64,000 bases of DNA from Castanea sativa (lineage: Eukaryota > Streptophyta > Magnoliopsida > Fagales > Fagaceae): the NCBI RefSeq assembly GCF_040712315.1, contig NC_134013.1, positions 87,984,001 to 88,048,000 on the forward strand. The letters run 5' to 3'. Positions 52,100 to 64,000 of this stretch are shown in pieces; position 1 is the first letter of the stretch; every line of letters begins with the position of its first letter. Made by a program: the position numbers and the translations under genes. Under the pieces are notes generated by a model. That model ran no database searches and was not told the origin of the DNA. It worked only from the letters and a program-made list of their open reading frames with translations.

Positions 52100-54065
52100 T
52101 GGAAGAAGACATTTGAATGAAGTGACCGTTTTCTGTGGAGATGGCATGGTTCCCATTCGTTTCCTCGGACTTTTTCCCGCCATTTTCGGTTCTCTCTCTC
52201 TCTCTCTCTCACTCTTTCTCATGTGGGTGTCTGCTAAATTTTTTCTCTCATCCCAAACAAAACAACCCAAAAAGAAGAAAAAGAAAAAAGAAATAGTCTT
52301 GAAGCTCTGTCACAGACAGTCAGGTCATAATTTCTTGATCCTTTACTTATTAATTATACTCATCTCATTATTGAATTCAAGATCTCTTTTTTTTTTTTTT
52401 GTATTCATATTTTAGATTATTTAATTATGATGATGATGTTGTTACAAGTACAACTAAGTTGATGAAATTAAGTGTCTGGGTTTTGCTTTTGTGATTTATT
52501 TGATTTTTTTTTTTTTTTTTGGGTCTGTCACATGTTGTGATTTATGGTGTGGAAATTTATTAATAGGAAATGGTAGAGAAAGCAAATCAAACAAAATCTT
52601 TGTTGTTTGATTTTTTTCATTCATTGTATCTGAGGAGATAGTCTTGAGCTCAAACTCTATATCCACTTTATCCTCCCATTTAAAATGTTAAAAATCTCAC
52701 ATGTTAGACACCACTTATTAAGAGGAGCTGCCGCATGTTAGAGGGAGTATTAGAATAATAGTCCGGGGAATAAATTTACCATTTCCTATCAGCTTAAGTT
52801 TTTGAGACAATTGATAATTTATCATTTATTTATTATTATTTGTCTTAATGTTCTGAATATTCTATTGGCTGATAGGTTTGAGCATTAGGGGGTAGATCAG
52901 GGGTGGCTTAGATTTTTTGAGTTAATTATGTGTTTCATGGTGAAGGTTGAACTTCAAATTTTTCCCAAAATTTGTAGAAGAAAAAGCTATTCTTTTTCAC
53001 TCATTTTTCCCCATGTACATGTTTTTGATACTGTCAGTGTCAGATTTATTAGAAATTTTGAGAGGCTTATATGCTATAGCCTTCCATGGATTTGAGCATT
53101 TCAGTGTGCTTGTATGCTATGTACGATGGGAGATATGAACATTTCTGTTGATCATAGGCTTAATTGCTGAAATTTTCTTCCCTCAGTAAATCGAGTAAAT
53201 TCTGTTGTTAGTGCAATTTCATCCTTGAAATTTGTAATTTCCGTCCTAAAAAATTTAAAAGGTATCAATTTCTTCATTTCATCCATCTGCTGTTAAATTT
53301 ATTCTAAGTTGCCTTAGCCTTTTAACATGCCATAGCTATTTGCCATGCATGCAATTTCTTTAAACAGCAGATGGACGAAAGAACAAAATTAATACCTTCA
53401 GAAATCTTCAAAGGAAAAAATTGCAACTTTTTAACTTTGGCGGATGAAAATTAAATTTAGACCAAATTTGCAATGGCAAAAATTATATTTCAGCTGCCTC
53501 TCTCAGGAACGGAATGATTATCTCCACCCATTATGAAATGCCAATGTACTTAATTGATCGAAAAACTATAGTATCAAAGAGATTACTTTCATAGCTTTTA
53601 TAATAAGTGACATATGATGTATTAATTTTTTTCAGAGCATTGCTACTTGTCCATATGTATCTGGTTGTGTAAATGGTTGGTTCATTATCTCATTTCTGTT
53701 TCTATCTGTGATGTTTCAGTGGGGGAATGATTCTTGGAAAAGCTTACTAAGATTCATGTCTGTTGGTGATTTTATAAGATGAATTATTTTAGGATGTCAA
53801 ACTTCAACTTTCCTGACTGCTTGCTTGTGATAATGAAGATGATGTATCTCTGAAAGTTGAGGTTATATGTGACTGAATGAATTCTCATGTGAGGAAGGGG
53901 CTTTCCTCCTTGGTGGTTATCTATGATGTTTAGGTCTTGTCAATGATGTCATAGGTCTTTCATTTCCAATAGTGAGATGAATCTAGAATTCAAATGTTGC
54001 TAACAAGCACAGAATGACAAATTGAAAACACACGCACAAATTGTGTTTTTAGTTCACAGGTCTGA
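52100..54065 (+). promoter_or_regulatory. Probable promoter, 5'UTR and leader intron of PLD delta
   Basis: A pyrimidine patch (TCTCTCTCTCTCTCTCTCAC, 52192-52211) with a locally GC-richer stretch looks like a transcription-start region. TTTTTAGTTCACAG at 54046-54059 just before the ATG is a good splice acceptor, so a 5'UTR intron of up to about 1.7 kb is likely. The donor was not fixed. Small frames inside (52113-52415, 52947-53138) are not supported. Confidence 0.4.
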
Positions 54066-57000
54066 ATGGGTAGTAATAGTAACAATGACTATATGGCTCT
54101 ATGCAATGGGGTTAGCTCTTCCAAAGAACCTGTTTTTATGCATGGTGAATTGAATCTGTGGATTTTAGAAGCTAAATCTCTTCCAAATATGGATTTAACT
54201 TCGGAAAGAATGAGAAAATGTTTCAGTGTGTTTGGACCTTGGCCTGCACTGCCTACAACTCGTACTGGCAAGCATGCGAGCATCACTAGTGACCCTTACG
54301 TATCTGTTTGCCTAGCAGGGGCTACAGTAGCTCAAACTGGAGTAATTGAAAACTGTGAAAACCCTTTGTGGGATGAGCATTTTTGTGTTCCAGTTGCTCA
54401 CCCTGTCGTAAAATTGGAGTTTCATGTCAAGGATAACGATATTCTTGGGGCTGAACTTATTGGAGTAGTGGAGATATCTGTTGAGAAAATCCTTTCAGGA
54501 AGTGTAATTAATGATTGGTTCCCTATCATTGGTCATTATGGGAACTGTTTGAAACCTTATCCTGAATTGCATGTTTCTGTTCATTTTAGGCCAATTGAAC
54601 AGATTTCCCTACATAAGAATGGTGTTGGTGCTGGGCCGGATTATAGAGGAGTTCCTGATTCATACTTTCCTCTCCGCAAAGGAGGGAGTGTGATTCTTTA
54701 CCAAGATGCTCATGTACCTGATGGTATGCTACCTGAAATTTCACTTGATGGTGGAAAGGTTTATAAGCATGGTAAATGCTGGGAAGAGATATGCCAAGCA
54801 ATTTTGGAAGCTCATCACCTCATATATGTCATTGGCTGGTCTATATACCATCATGTAAAGCTTGTGAGGGAATCATCAAAGCAATTACCTGCCGAAGGGG
54901 AGCTTTCCCTTGGGGACCTGTTGAAATACAAGTCACAAGAAGGGGTCCGAGTGATTATGATGATTTGGGATGATAAAACTTCACATGACAAATTTCTGTT
55001 GAAGACGGTAATGATTATTCACCCCCAATGAACAATAGTTCATATTAAGTCTCTTATTACGTGTTGAAAAGCATTCATTACATTCTTTAATACCCAGAGG
55101 TGTGTATGGAAATTAATCTCCCACATCGAGTAAATCATGATGTTTCTTTTTATGCATCAAGCAATATGTGTTGCAGTTATTCTTAAGATAATCACTCATT
55201 TCCCTCCCTCCTCTCCCCCCCCCCCCCCCAAAAAAAAAGGGAAATTAAAATAAGAAAAGAAAATAAAGATTCTGCTAGAAAGCTAGTAAAGTTGACAATT
55301 AGATGGAGTAATGTTTTTAATTTCAATAGATGCATTTCATTCTCTCAGAAAAGGCACACGAAATACAAAAAAAAGTTAATTTACAGGTTATCAGATGCCC
55401 TCATGAGATACAAAAAAAGTTAATTTACAGGATATCAGATGCCCTTCTTCCTTCAAGAAGTTGCTAAACATGCCCATGGATGCATAACCAATTTTATACA
55501 CAATGCACCTCGATTAATGATAGGTCTGAATGCAGGAAGGTGTCATGCAGACCCACGATGAAGAAACTAAAAAGTTTTTCAAACACTCCAGTGTCCATTG
55601 TGTGCTTGCTCCTCGTTATGCAAGCAATAAGCTTAGTATTTTCAAGCAACAGGTATGGAACTTCTGTAAATGAAATTTAACTATGTCATAATTTAATTGC
55701 TACTTTAACTTATCTCTGGCATAATCAGTGAATGACAATATTATGTTGATTATCAGTCATATATTCCATTCCATTAAACAATTTCATTCACTGATTTGAA
55801 TAGAATCTTCTAGTCCAGGTGGTGGGAACCCTTTTCACGCATCATCAGAAGTGCGTAGTTCTTGACACTCAAGCTTCTGGAAACAACCGAAAAATAACTG
55901 CTTTTATTGGTGGTCTGGATTTGTGTGATGGCAGATATGATACTCCTGAGCACAGGCTTTTTGGTGATCTTGACACTGTCTTTAAAAATGATTTTCATAA
56001 TCCTACATTTCCAGTAAGTGGATAGTATGTATCTTTGAAACCCTTCTTATAGCTGATTTAACATCTAATTCATGGTTATTTATATTTGAATGATGCCAGC
56101 ACTGTAAATATAAATGATCTTGATACTACTCAAAATATATGGGAGTTGTAAGGAGTAAGGAAGGATGATAGCTTAAAAGTGCCTGAGCCGCCCTAAGAGT
56201 TGACATACTCCTTTAGGGCTCAGCTTGAGGCTTGAGTTTATGAGCTTCATCCACTCATCTCCCTCTATTAATCTTTTTTAGCCAGAAGAAAAAAAGCAAA
56301 GACTCCAACATTATCCTAAGTTCAAGTGCCATAGTGATTAGCATTTCTCTAGCAACTTTGTTGCCATGTGACAATGAGGCAAAGATTAAAATTAGAAAGG
56401 AGAGGAAGAGTGCTAGGACAATAAAGGAAACAAGAGAAAGGATGTCTAATTAGATTCTTGTGTGCTAAAATTAAGGTTAAATAATGAAATTCATCATTTC
56501 CGAACAACTTAAGTTTTTTATACAATCAGTAATTTATCATTGTATTAGAGTAGGTGTCCCTAGTTCAAATCTTGTCTCCAGTGTCCACTCTACCTCCCTT
56601 TTCAAAGTTAAATCTCACGTGTTGGACCCCCCCTCCTATTAATGGGGAGTTTAAGCCCACATGTGAAGGATAGTGTTAGAATTATGGTTAAAAGATTAAA
56701 TTCACCTTTTTTTAGCAGTTTAATCTTTTGGCACAATTGGTAATTTATCATTTTGAATATTAAAAAATTTATTTAAAGCTTTGAAACAATGACTAGGCTA
56801 CTCGTAGGGTCTGTTTGGATACCGTTGATTGCTGAAAATTACTGTAGCAAAATAATTTTTAAATGTATGAATAGTGCCGTAGGACCTAGTTTTAATGTTT
56901 TTTTTTTTTTTTTTAAATAGTTTGTGGGGTCTGTGAACAGTGCACGAGACCCACTAAAAAAAAAGCTCCACTGGCAAACTCAAACGCACTTCCCAAATGG

Positions 57001-59034
57001 AGGCTTAAGACACTTGATTAATAAATAATTCATGTATATTTTTATGAATATACATGTTTCTAATTAATTTACAAGTAAGAATTTAGAACATGGATCAGGA
57101 GCATCATGATTGGTTGATATGCAGACTCCCATCACCCATCATTTATCTGAGTTTCAATTATAAATCCAGTTTTGCAAGAGCTTGTTGTCTCCTAGTCTAC
57201 TGGTAATTTTGTGGAAGCTTAAGAACATGGCTGACAGCAGTGGTGCTAGATGCCAGCCTATGTACCCAAAATAGTAACTGTGCGAGTCAAATTGAGCTAG
57301 TGGATCTGTATTGTGGTTATTCTTTGTATCATCTTCTTCTCTTTATGTAAAAAAAATGTAATGTAGTATGGATGTGTAAACAAAATACCTTTTTTCTGCT
57401 AATGATTTGCTGCCAACATGCATCTTTTAGTAATCAAATTTAATATATTGTCATGATTTTTTTTTTCATGAGGACCAAAATTGTAGATAATAGCTTTAAA
57501 AAGTAGTGTCCAATATGCAATATATAGTTTGTTATCTGAATTTCTGGCTATATTTACAGTCTTGTGTCAATGGCCCAAGGCAACCATGGCATGATTTACA
57601 TTGTAAAATCGAGGGTCCTGCTGCATATGATATACTGACGAATTTTGAACAAAGATGGAGGAAAACAAAATGGCGTGACTTCAGGCTCAAAAAGGTGACT
57701 AAATGGCATGACGATTCTTTAATAAAGATAGACCGGCTCTCATGGATGGTCACTCCCTCTTCTGGTCCTGATGGTGATCATAATGTCCGTGTTAGTGACG
57801 AAAAAGATCCTGAGAATTGGCATGTGCAGGTAGGGAGGACAATGCTTCAAATTATTTATTTGCACCAGCCCCTCTAATATGAGATCCTGTATAAGTTGTG
57901 AGTACTGTTACTTCTCCTTGATAGGTATTCCGATCCATTGATTCAGGGTCTGTGAAGGGATTTCCAAAGGGTGTTCACGAAGCTGAGGCTCAGGTTAGAA
58001 CCAGGCTTATTGGATGCTACTTATGGCATATGGAGTTCAATAGCTATAAATTATTTTCAACCAAGTTAACATTTAAGTTGCTTCAAAGTGAAACTGAAAA
58101 GAAAAGGGAAAAATCTTTGTTAGTTAATTGCACTTCTGTCTCTTGTTTTCTTGCAGAAACTTGTCTGCGCAAAGAACTTGAAAGTAGATAAGAGCATCCA
58201 TACTGCATATGTGAAAGCAATAAGATCAGCACAGCATTTTATATACATAGAGAACCAGTATTTTCTTGGGTCATCATACTATTGGCCCTCGTACAAAAAT
58301 GCAGGTATATTGAACACTGGGCCTTCAATGTTTTCATCATCTTGATAATTCTAATTACTAACTTCCTTCTTGATGCATTATTTCGACATTTTTAATACCC
58401 AAATTTTGATCTAATGAATAACATTTTGAATTTTTTTAATATTGTGGTTTACTTTGAAGTCTGATTATATATTTCAGCCTTATGATCCCATCAAACAAGA
58501 TTGTGAAACTGATTGGATTGATTATACATACATATAACTGTCCTCAACACTGTCATGTTTGTTGGTTCTTGGTCCTGTGAGATTTGGACTTGTGTGCAAA
58601 CAATACTATCAACTATTAGGTCCTTGATTGGCTAATGGCTACATAGGTCCCATTTCTTTCAGGACAATAAATATACAATGAGATTTTTTTACTGCAATCT
58701 ACTCAAAGTTGAAATGCTTCTGGATTACTTGTATGCTTATGTATGTAGGTAACTATTTTGTATATTCCATTATCTTTTAGCTGAAATGGATAATATGAAT
58801 CCAAATTGCATCAGTAATGTCTGCAATAGCTCATCATTAATACTGTCTGCTGCCAGGTTGATTATTAACAAATAAGGAGGTTCAACATGAGGTTTACTTT
58901 GTATATTGCTGGCTTTTTTTCTGAGGACACTATGCCTGAATGCCTCTTAGCATCTGTCACTTTAATTTTGATGGCCATAAAATTGTCCGTTTCAATTTGA
59001 TTTATCTATGTATATGCAATACTACTATATATTA

Positions 59035-59065
<31 letters not shown>

Positions 59066-61794
59066 GACACATATGTGCCTTTCAGATTTTAATTATATAC
59101 ACAGGTGCAGACAACTTGATTCCTATGGAATTGGCCTTGAAAATTGCCAGCAAAATCAGTGCAAATGAAAGCTTTGCAGTATATATAGTGATACCATTGT
59201 GGCCAGAGGGTGTCCCAACTAGTGCTTCTGTGCAGGAAATTTTATTCTGGCAGGTTAGACCAATCTATCATTTGTGTGACTTGTAACAGCGAATCTGCAC
59301 ATTGACTTCTCTGTTTAACCGCGCGCCCGAGCAGGGAGGGGGGGGGGGCTTTTTACAGTTATTATGGCTGTTTGTTGCTTTATCCTTTCTGTGTATGGTT
59401 ACTTTAGGATATAATGAACATCCAAAATTGGTTTTTCCATAAATTAGTTATTTATCTGTTGCTGCGCCATCTTGGTATGATGGTGAGATGGTATGGCTTG
59501 AGCTCCTGCCATTTTCACTGACAACTTTGGAGGTTGACTTAGAAATCTTACTCTTGAGAAAATTCAAAAGTACAAAAGCCTAAAAAGCCTACCTCAGTTC
59601 AATTGACCTCAACTGTGGTTTTAAACCCTTACGTTTATCCGCAAATTATCCAACCTTCTAGTCTGACTGAAGATTCACCCAAAAGAATAGCTTCAAAATT
59701 TGCCTATGGGTTGGTTGCAGATATTTTATAATATTGAATTGCAACTTTTTGATTGGGGAAGATGCTATTGCCGAGTTTATGACTTGAAAAGAGCTAATGA
59801 TTAATATGCGCTTTTTTAACCTCTATGTCCACTGACCTGTTAACATATGGCTTTCATCAACCTATAAAATTTAGAAAGAGACAGAGGGTAGGAGATAGCA
59901 ATTTTTTATTGGTGTTTCAGTCTTTTAGATATGATAATTATCTTTGATCTGTATTTTGTTTTATTTTTCCTTCACATCGTCATCATTAACTTAATGGTGA
60001 TGAATGCTTTTAGATATCATGCTGACATACTATGATACTAAACACCTATATATGATTTCTAGTCAAATTCAAATGAGTGCAGGGACAAACAATGGCAATG
60101 ATGTACAAGATTGTTGCACAGGCCCTTGAAAAAGCAGGCCTTTCTGATCATTATCATCCACGGGATTATTTGAATTTTTACTGCCTTGGTAAGCGTGAAG
60201 CTTCATCTTCTAGAAGTTCATCTTCCAGAAGTCCATCTCAGAGGAATCAACAAACTGAAAACCGTGCATTGGTATGCTATTTATTTATTTGGCATACTAC
60301 TAATAAGGTTGCTATTGCTTTTTACATCACACTTTAAACTTTAAACATCTTCTGATGGCTTTTATTTCAAAAAGTAGGTCACTTAGCCATGAAAAGTAAA
60401 TGTACATGGTTGGATAAACAGTAGTACAGTGGTCTGAAGTATATCAGTGATTTACTATTTTATTATAAGTTCCTTGGTATGCTAAGGTAAATTAGTAATA
60501 TACTGGATGTGTTGGCGAATAACACTAAAATTTTATTCAACCCTGTTTTGTTTTTTGGTCTTTTACTTGATCAATTATACGTTCTTTTTCTAATTCAATT
60601 TTGATGTCTAGCCTGAATATAGTTGCACAACCAATGCTTTCCATTTTTTGTTTCTCAAAAAAAAAAAAAAATTTAATTGCTTTCCTTTTTGTGTGTATGA
60701 ACACTATCCTGCTATGCTGATGACAGATGAAAATAATTACTAATATGTTCTAGGAATACTACAGTTTTACTACATAGGCCTTACAAACTAACATGTCAAC
60801 TTTTAAACACAAAACAAAAATGTAATTAAGAAATTTATTTATTTTATTTTTGATATGACCCCAATCACATTTCACGACAGTTTATTAGGTTTTTGTAGTA
60901 AAAGTGATGGTAACTTTAGCATTGTCCTTACCAAAATGTATATTCGGTTATGAGACTGCTTGTACACACGTGATAACGTGTAGAAATGTATTCTTTTTCT
61001 TCCTTAACAGGCAGCAGCTCAAAAGTTTGGTCGTTTTATGATTTACGTACATGCTAAAGGGATGATAGTTGATGATGAATATATAATCATGGGATCTGCA
61101 AACATTAACCAGAGATCCCTGGATGGTTCCAGGGACACAGAAATTGCTATGGGTGCTTACCAACCAAACTACACATGGGCAGGAAAGAATTCTCATCCAC
61201 ACGGCCAGGTTGAAACTTCAACTTTTCTTTTCACCTGATAATTTATTTAGTCTTACCTCCAATCTTTTTCTTATTTCTTTTAGCAGTTTCTGATGATGAA
61301 ATAAATTGTTTAGTGAATGTATAAGGAAGAGAAAGTACTGAAGTACAATAGTGTGTAATTTAGTGTATTGATACACTAAATCTAGACAGCTAGTCTTGGG
61401 GCTACTGTATTCTAACAAGCTCCATTTTTATCATAGTTCTAGTCACATGCATGTATGTCTCTTCATATTTATCCATTGCAACAACTTCAATTGGAAGCAG
61501 GTATATGGCTATCGAATGTCTCTATGGGCTGAACACCTTTGCGAACTTGAGGATACTTTTCGTGAACCACAAAGCATTGAATGTGTTAGGCATGTCAATA
61601 AAATCGCCACATATAATTGGGAAGCATTTGTGGCTGAGGAGGAGAAGGAGATGAAGGGAAATTTAATGTTGTATCCAGTTCAGGTCAGCAGAGACGGAAA
61701 CGTCAGTTCATTGAGTGGTTATGAATCCTTCCCTGATGTTGGTGGTAAGATACTTGGAGCCCCCACCACTCTTCCAGATGTATTAACCACTTAA
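54066..61794 (+). CDS. PLDdelta: Phospholipase D delta, 10 coding exons
   Basis: Exons 54066-55007, 55536-55652, 55819-56013, 57560-57829, 57925-57993, 58157-58304, 59105-59253, 60083-60271, 61011-61208 and 61501-61794 have GT/AG borders and consistent phase, giving 856 residues (Arabidopsis PLD delta is about 868). The N-terminal C2 domain (about 25-170: [51 protein letters not shown]) binds calcium and lipid. The two HKD catalytic motifs are intact: HQKCVVLD (H362, K364, D369) and HAKGMIVD (H707, K709, D714). IYIENQYF lies at 560-567. The C-terminus is [21 protein letters not shown]. The enzyme cleaves membrane phospholipids to phosphatidic acid. The delta type is known at the plasma membrane and with microtubules in stress and stomatal signalling. 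A serine/arginine-rich insert ([15 protein letters not shown]) before exon 9 looks lineage-specific. Confidence 0.95.
56812..57003. mobile_element. hAT-type MITE in PLD delta intron 3
   Basis: It starts AGGGTCTGTTTGGATACC, contains TGCTGAAAATTACTGTAGC and TTTGTGGGGTCTGTGAACAG, and ends CCCAAATGGAGGCTTA. It is a shorter relative of the paired elements at 34908-35426. No clear 8-base duplication. Confidence 0.65.
59044..59066. repeat. (AT)n microsatellite in PLD delta intron 6
   Basis: A short AT tract 38 bases before the exon 7 acceptor (acceptor AG at 59103-59104). Confidence 0.8.
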
Positions 61795-62990
61795 CTAGTT
61801 AATTTAAGCCTGGAAATGTAGTCAATGATATTTAAGTTTGAATAATTCTAAATACCCCCATACACTCAAAGAATAGAGAGGGATGGTGATCAAATTTTGA
61901 TTTACAATGCTGTTGGTTTTGACTTTTTGTTCCTAATGCACAAAACTCCACTTCTACAGTTATGGGAACAATGATTGATACGTAGCCTTACCACAAATTG
62001 TTTTTGGAAAGGTTGATTCCTGGGATGGTTTTAACATGTAAAGTATATATCATAAATGACAATGAGGCCATTTTTTTTTTTTTTTGGTGGTACAATTACA
62101 GTTTGAGGAACTTTTGAACTGTCTGACTGATTATTGAGAAATGGGGCTACAGAATGTCCCTTTGCTGAGTTGCAGAGGCTCCTCATTATATAATCTTTTA
62201 GTTGTATACTTCATTGAGGCTCCAGTGGAAACTATTTTTTTGTTTCTACTTGATAATGAAGGTTCTCTTGAAATATTGGGAAATGACGCAGGCTAATTTT
62301 TTTTTTTTTTTCAATTATTAATTTATAAGTTATGTAGATGTGTGTTTTCTGCAACATTTTTCCTTAGTTGGCACTAGTCTATTCCTTAAGCAAATAATAT
62401 GATATCATTGGCGTTAAAATAAATGTGCACTGTTGGTGCTGTTAGAGAATTTGAAATTAACAATTGGCATGGATTGTTCCAGCAAAAACAACATTGGCAT
62501 GGGTTCCTGCACTAATTTTGTGCTTACAAATATGAGGTATTTCTAATTACAATCCACTTCTTGAATGGGGCTTTGGCAACTAGTCCAAGATGCCTATGCT
62601 CCATCATCGGGCTAAGAGCCTAAGACACATCCAAATATTTTTTTTTAAAAAATAGATAGACAGCGAGAGAGAAGGAGGTGAGGTTTAAACCACAAACATG
62701 GTGGTACACTAGAGATCGTAGTCTACATTCCTCTCTAACATATGTGGAATTAGTGTACCTTCCTAGATACAATGCCAAAATTGTACCAAGTACCAACAAT
62801 TACAAAATCCAATGATGATGATAGAGCTCCATTCAAACTAGAAATTAAATTAGTGGATAATGCTTGTATAAAAATTATGATTTATGATGAATTCTTTCGG
62901 AGGCAATGTGACCTAAAAATAAATATAAAATGAACAATAATATATTAAAGGGCCAAGCCTTGGAGAGGTTCACTTAATTTTTTTAAAAAA
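61795..62990 (+). other. PLD delta 3'UTR and downstream sequence
   Basis: The first few hundred bases are the likely 3'UTR. Beyond that AT-rich DNA with T-runs (62070-62085, 62297-62312). No further gene recognised. Confidence 0.45.
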
Positions 62991-64000
62991 TATAAATGTG
63001 AATATTTTATTAAAGGAGCAAAATACATACATCTCTTTCTTAAGCCTCCATGACAGCAAGAGGAAGTGATACACAGTTACAAAAATATGAGATATTTGAA
63101 TACAAGATGTGCGAAACCAAAATGTGGTTATTAGGCTCAACCTCTATTTGGGCTCATAACCTATTTGTATTGTGGATTTTGGATTTCCTACTATAGGTGG
63201 TTCTATGCTCGGCAACTCAAGTACTCTTATTTTCTCAACTCCTCCCTAGACCTCTTAGAATTGCTTTCCCTTTCTCTCTCAAAATGATCACCCTCTTTTC
63301 TTAGTGTTCTTTCCAAAATTGCCAACCCCCCATTTCTTCATTCTCATCTCTTATTTATAGCGCAAGACTAGTGGAAGAGTTATGATTACTTTCGTGGTGA
63401 GTGGAAAAGAGGTCTAATGTTATTACCCTTAAGTGGGTATTTAATTTGGAGTGGGAGGTGGTGAAAGTCGCTTTGGAACTTGGTTCCCACGTTAGAAGAT
63501 CTGCCCGACAACGATACTTCATAGGCGATATCGAGCATCTTGGGACTCACCTTCCTGGGAAATTGCATTCCCCGACCAGATAGGATCTTACATTTGCCGT
63601 TCATGTCATAAATGGCTTTATCTTGTTTTTTGGGCTTTTGATGGGCTTCGAGGCTTGCCTGGGCTGAGTTCGTAGGCCCAATAGTACACACAATTGCGCA
63701 CAATGTCCTAAGAACCAAGGTCCAACAAGTCCAGGGTCTTACACATGTAGCGCCATTAAGATGAGTTTTTATAAACAATGGGCTTGAGAGGGAGTAACAC
63801 CCCGTACACAAGACATACATGCTTAGTTCATGAGTTACAGAGTTAGCATCCCTTTTGATTCAACAAAATAACAACCCACATAAAAATTAGCCAAGACTGA
63901 TCCATCATTAATCAGTGGCTGAATCTCCTAACATGCCTCCTTCAAATTCTTATTTACGGCATCAACACAGACCTTAAAATCACTTTCGACAATTATAATT
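62991..64000. other. Probable LTR-derived or other repeat sequence, unresolved
   Basis: GC content rises at 63400-63750. The sequence contains AGGGTCTTACACATGTAGCGCC, which in layout resembles an LTR end beside a primer-binding site, but no partner repeat or target duplication lies in the window. A 144-codon minus frame (63386-63820) runs through it without any family motif and is not called as a gene. Confidence 0.3.

Noticed and set aside
63386..63820. 144-codon minus-strand frame near the right edge
   Set aside because: No recognisable domain; composition and neighbouring sequence look like an LTR. Left uncalled instead of naming a hypothetical gene.
1..64000. tRNA, rRNA, miRNA or organellar insertions
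   Set aside because: No tRNA-like box pairs, rRNA segments or long plastid-like stretches were recognised by eye; a covariance-model and organelle search would be decisive.

Overview
The window looks like nuclear DNA of a woody eudicot. It has intron-rich plant genes, AT-rich intergenic DNA, many microsatellites and a dense layer of plant transposons. The repeat families would fit a Fagaceae or Fagales tree, but that is an impression I could not test.

Layout. (1) 1-7.5 kb, minus: an ACD6-like ankyrin-repeat gene running off the left edge. Its first visible intron (5.9 kb) holds a complete non-autonomous Ty3/Gypsy-type LTR element with matching TGAAC target duplications and an internal tandem array. 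(2) 7.5-14 kb: small inverted-repeat elements, solo LTRs, and a GH19 chitinase pseudogene (last exon only) split by a 1.14 kb solo LTR. (3) 14.3-16.5 kb, minus: an intact 751-residue LRR receptor-like protein. (4) 16.6-24.7 kb: non-coding DNA, including block A (also present as A' at 36-39.4 kb), a composite Helitron carrying a dead DUF26 gene fragment, and an LTR-like stretch. (5) 25.2-31.7 kb, minus: a wrecked LRR-XII receptor-kinase pseudogene with a Mutator-like element inside its kinase exon and a hAT fragment in its intron. (6) 32.3-40.5 kb: a decayed Helitron with a nested solo LTR, a large inverted-repeat hairpin, block A' with its own LINE and solo LTR, and a hAT-type element with a perfect 8-bp target duplication. 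(7) 41.1-43.6 kb, plus: an intact hevein-domain GH19 chitinase in 3 exons. (8) 45.3-49.1 kb, plus: MORF1, a mitochondrial RNA-editing factor, in 5 exons with a 4-codon last exon. (9) 49.6-50.7 kb: an inverted-repeat element carrying a 28-bp minisatellite. (10) 54.1-61.8 kb, plus: phospholipase D delta, 10 coding exons, 856 residues. (11) 61.8-64 kb: non-coding or LTR-like sequence.

Functionally the left two thirds resemble a defence neighbourhood: ankyrin/ACD6-like, receptor-like protein, dead receptor kinase, chitinase and its pseudogene, DUF26 fragment. Many of its genes are broken and it is loaded with transposons. The right third is two conserved genes, MORF1 and PLD delta, with much lighter insertion load. 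Exon boundaries were read by eye from GT/AG sites, reading-frame phase and recalled family proteins. No alignment or transcript was available.
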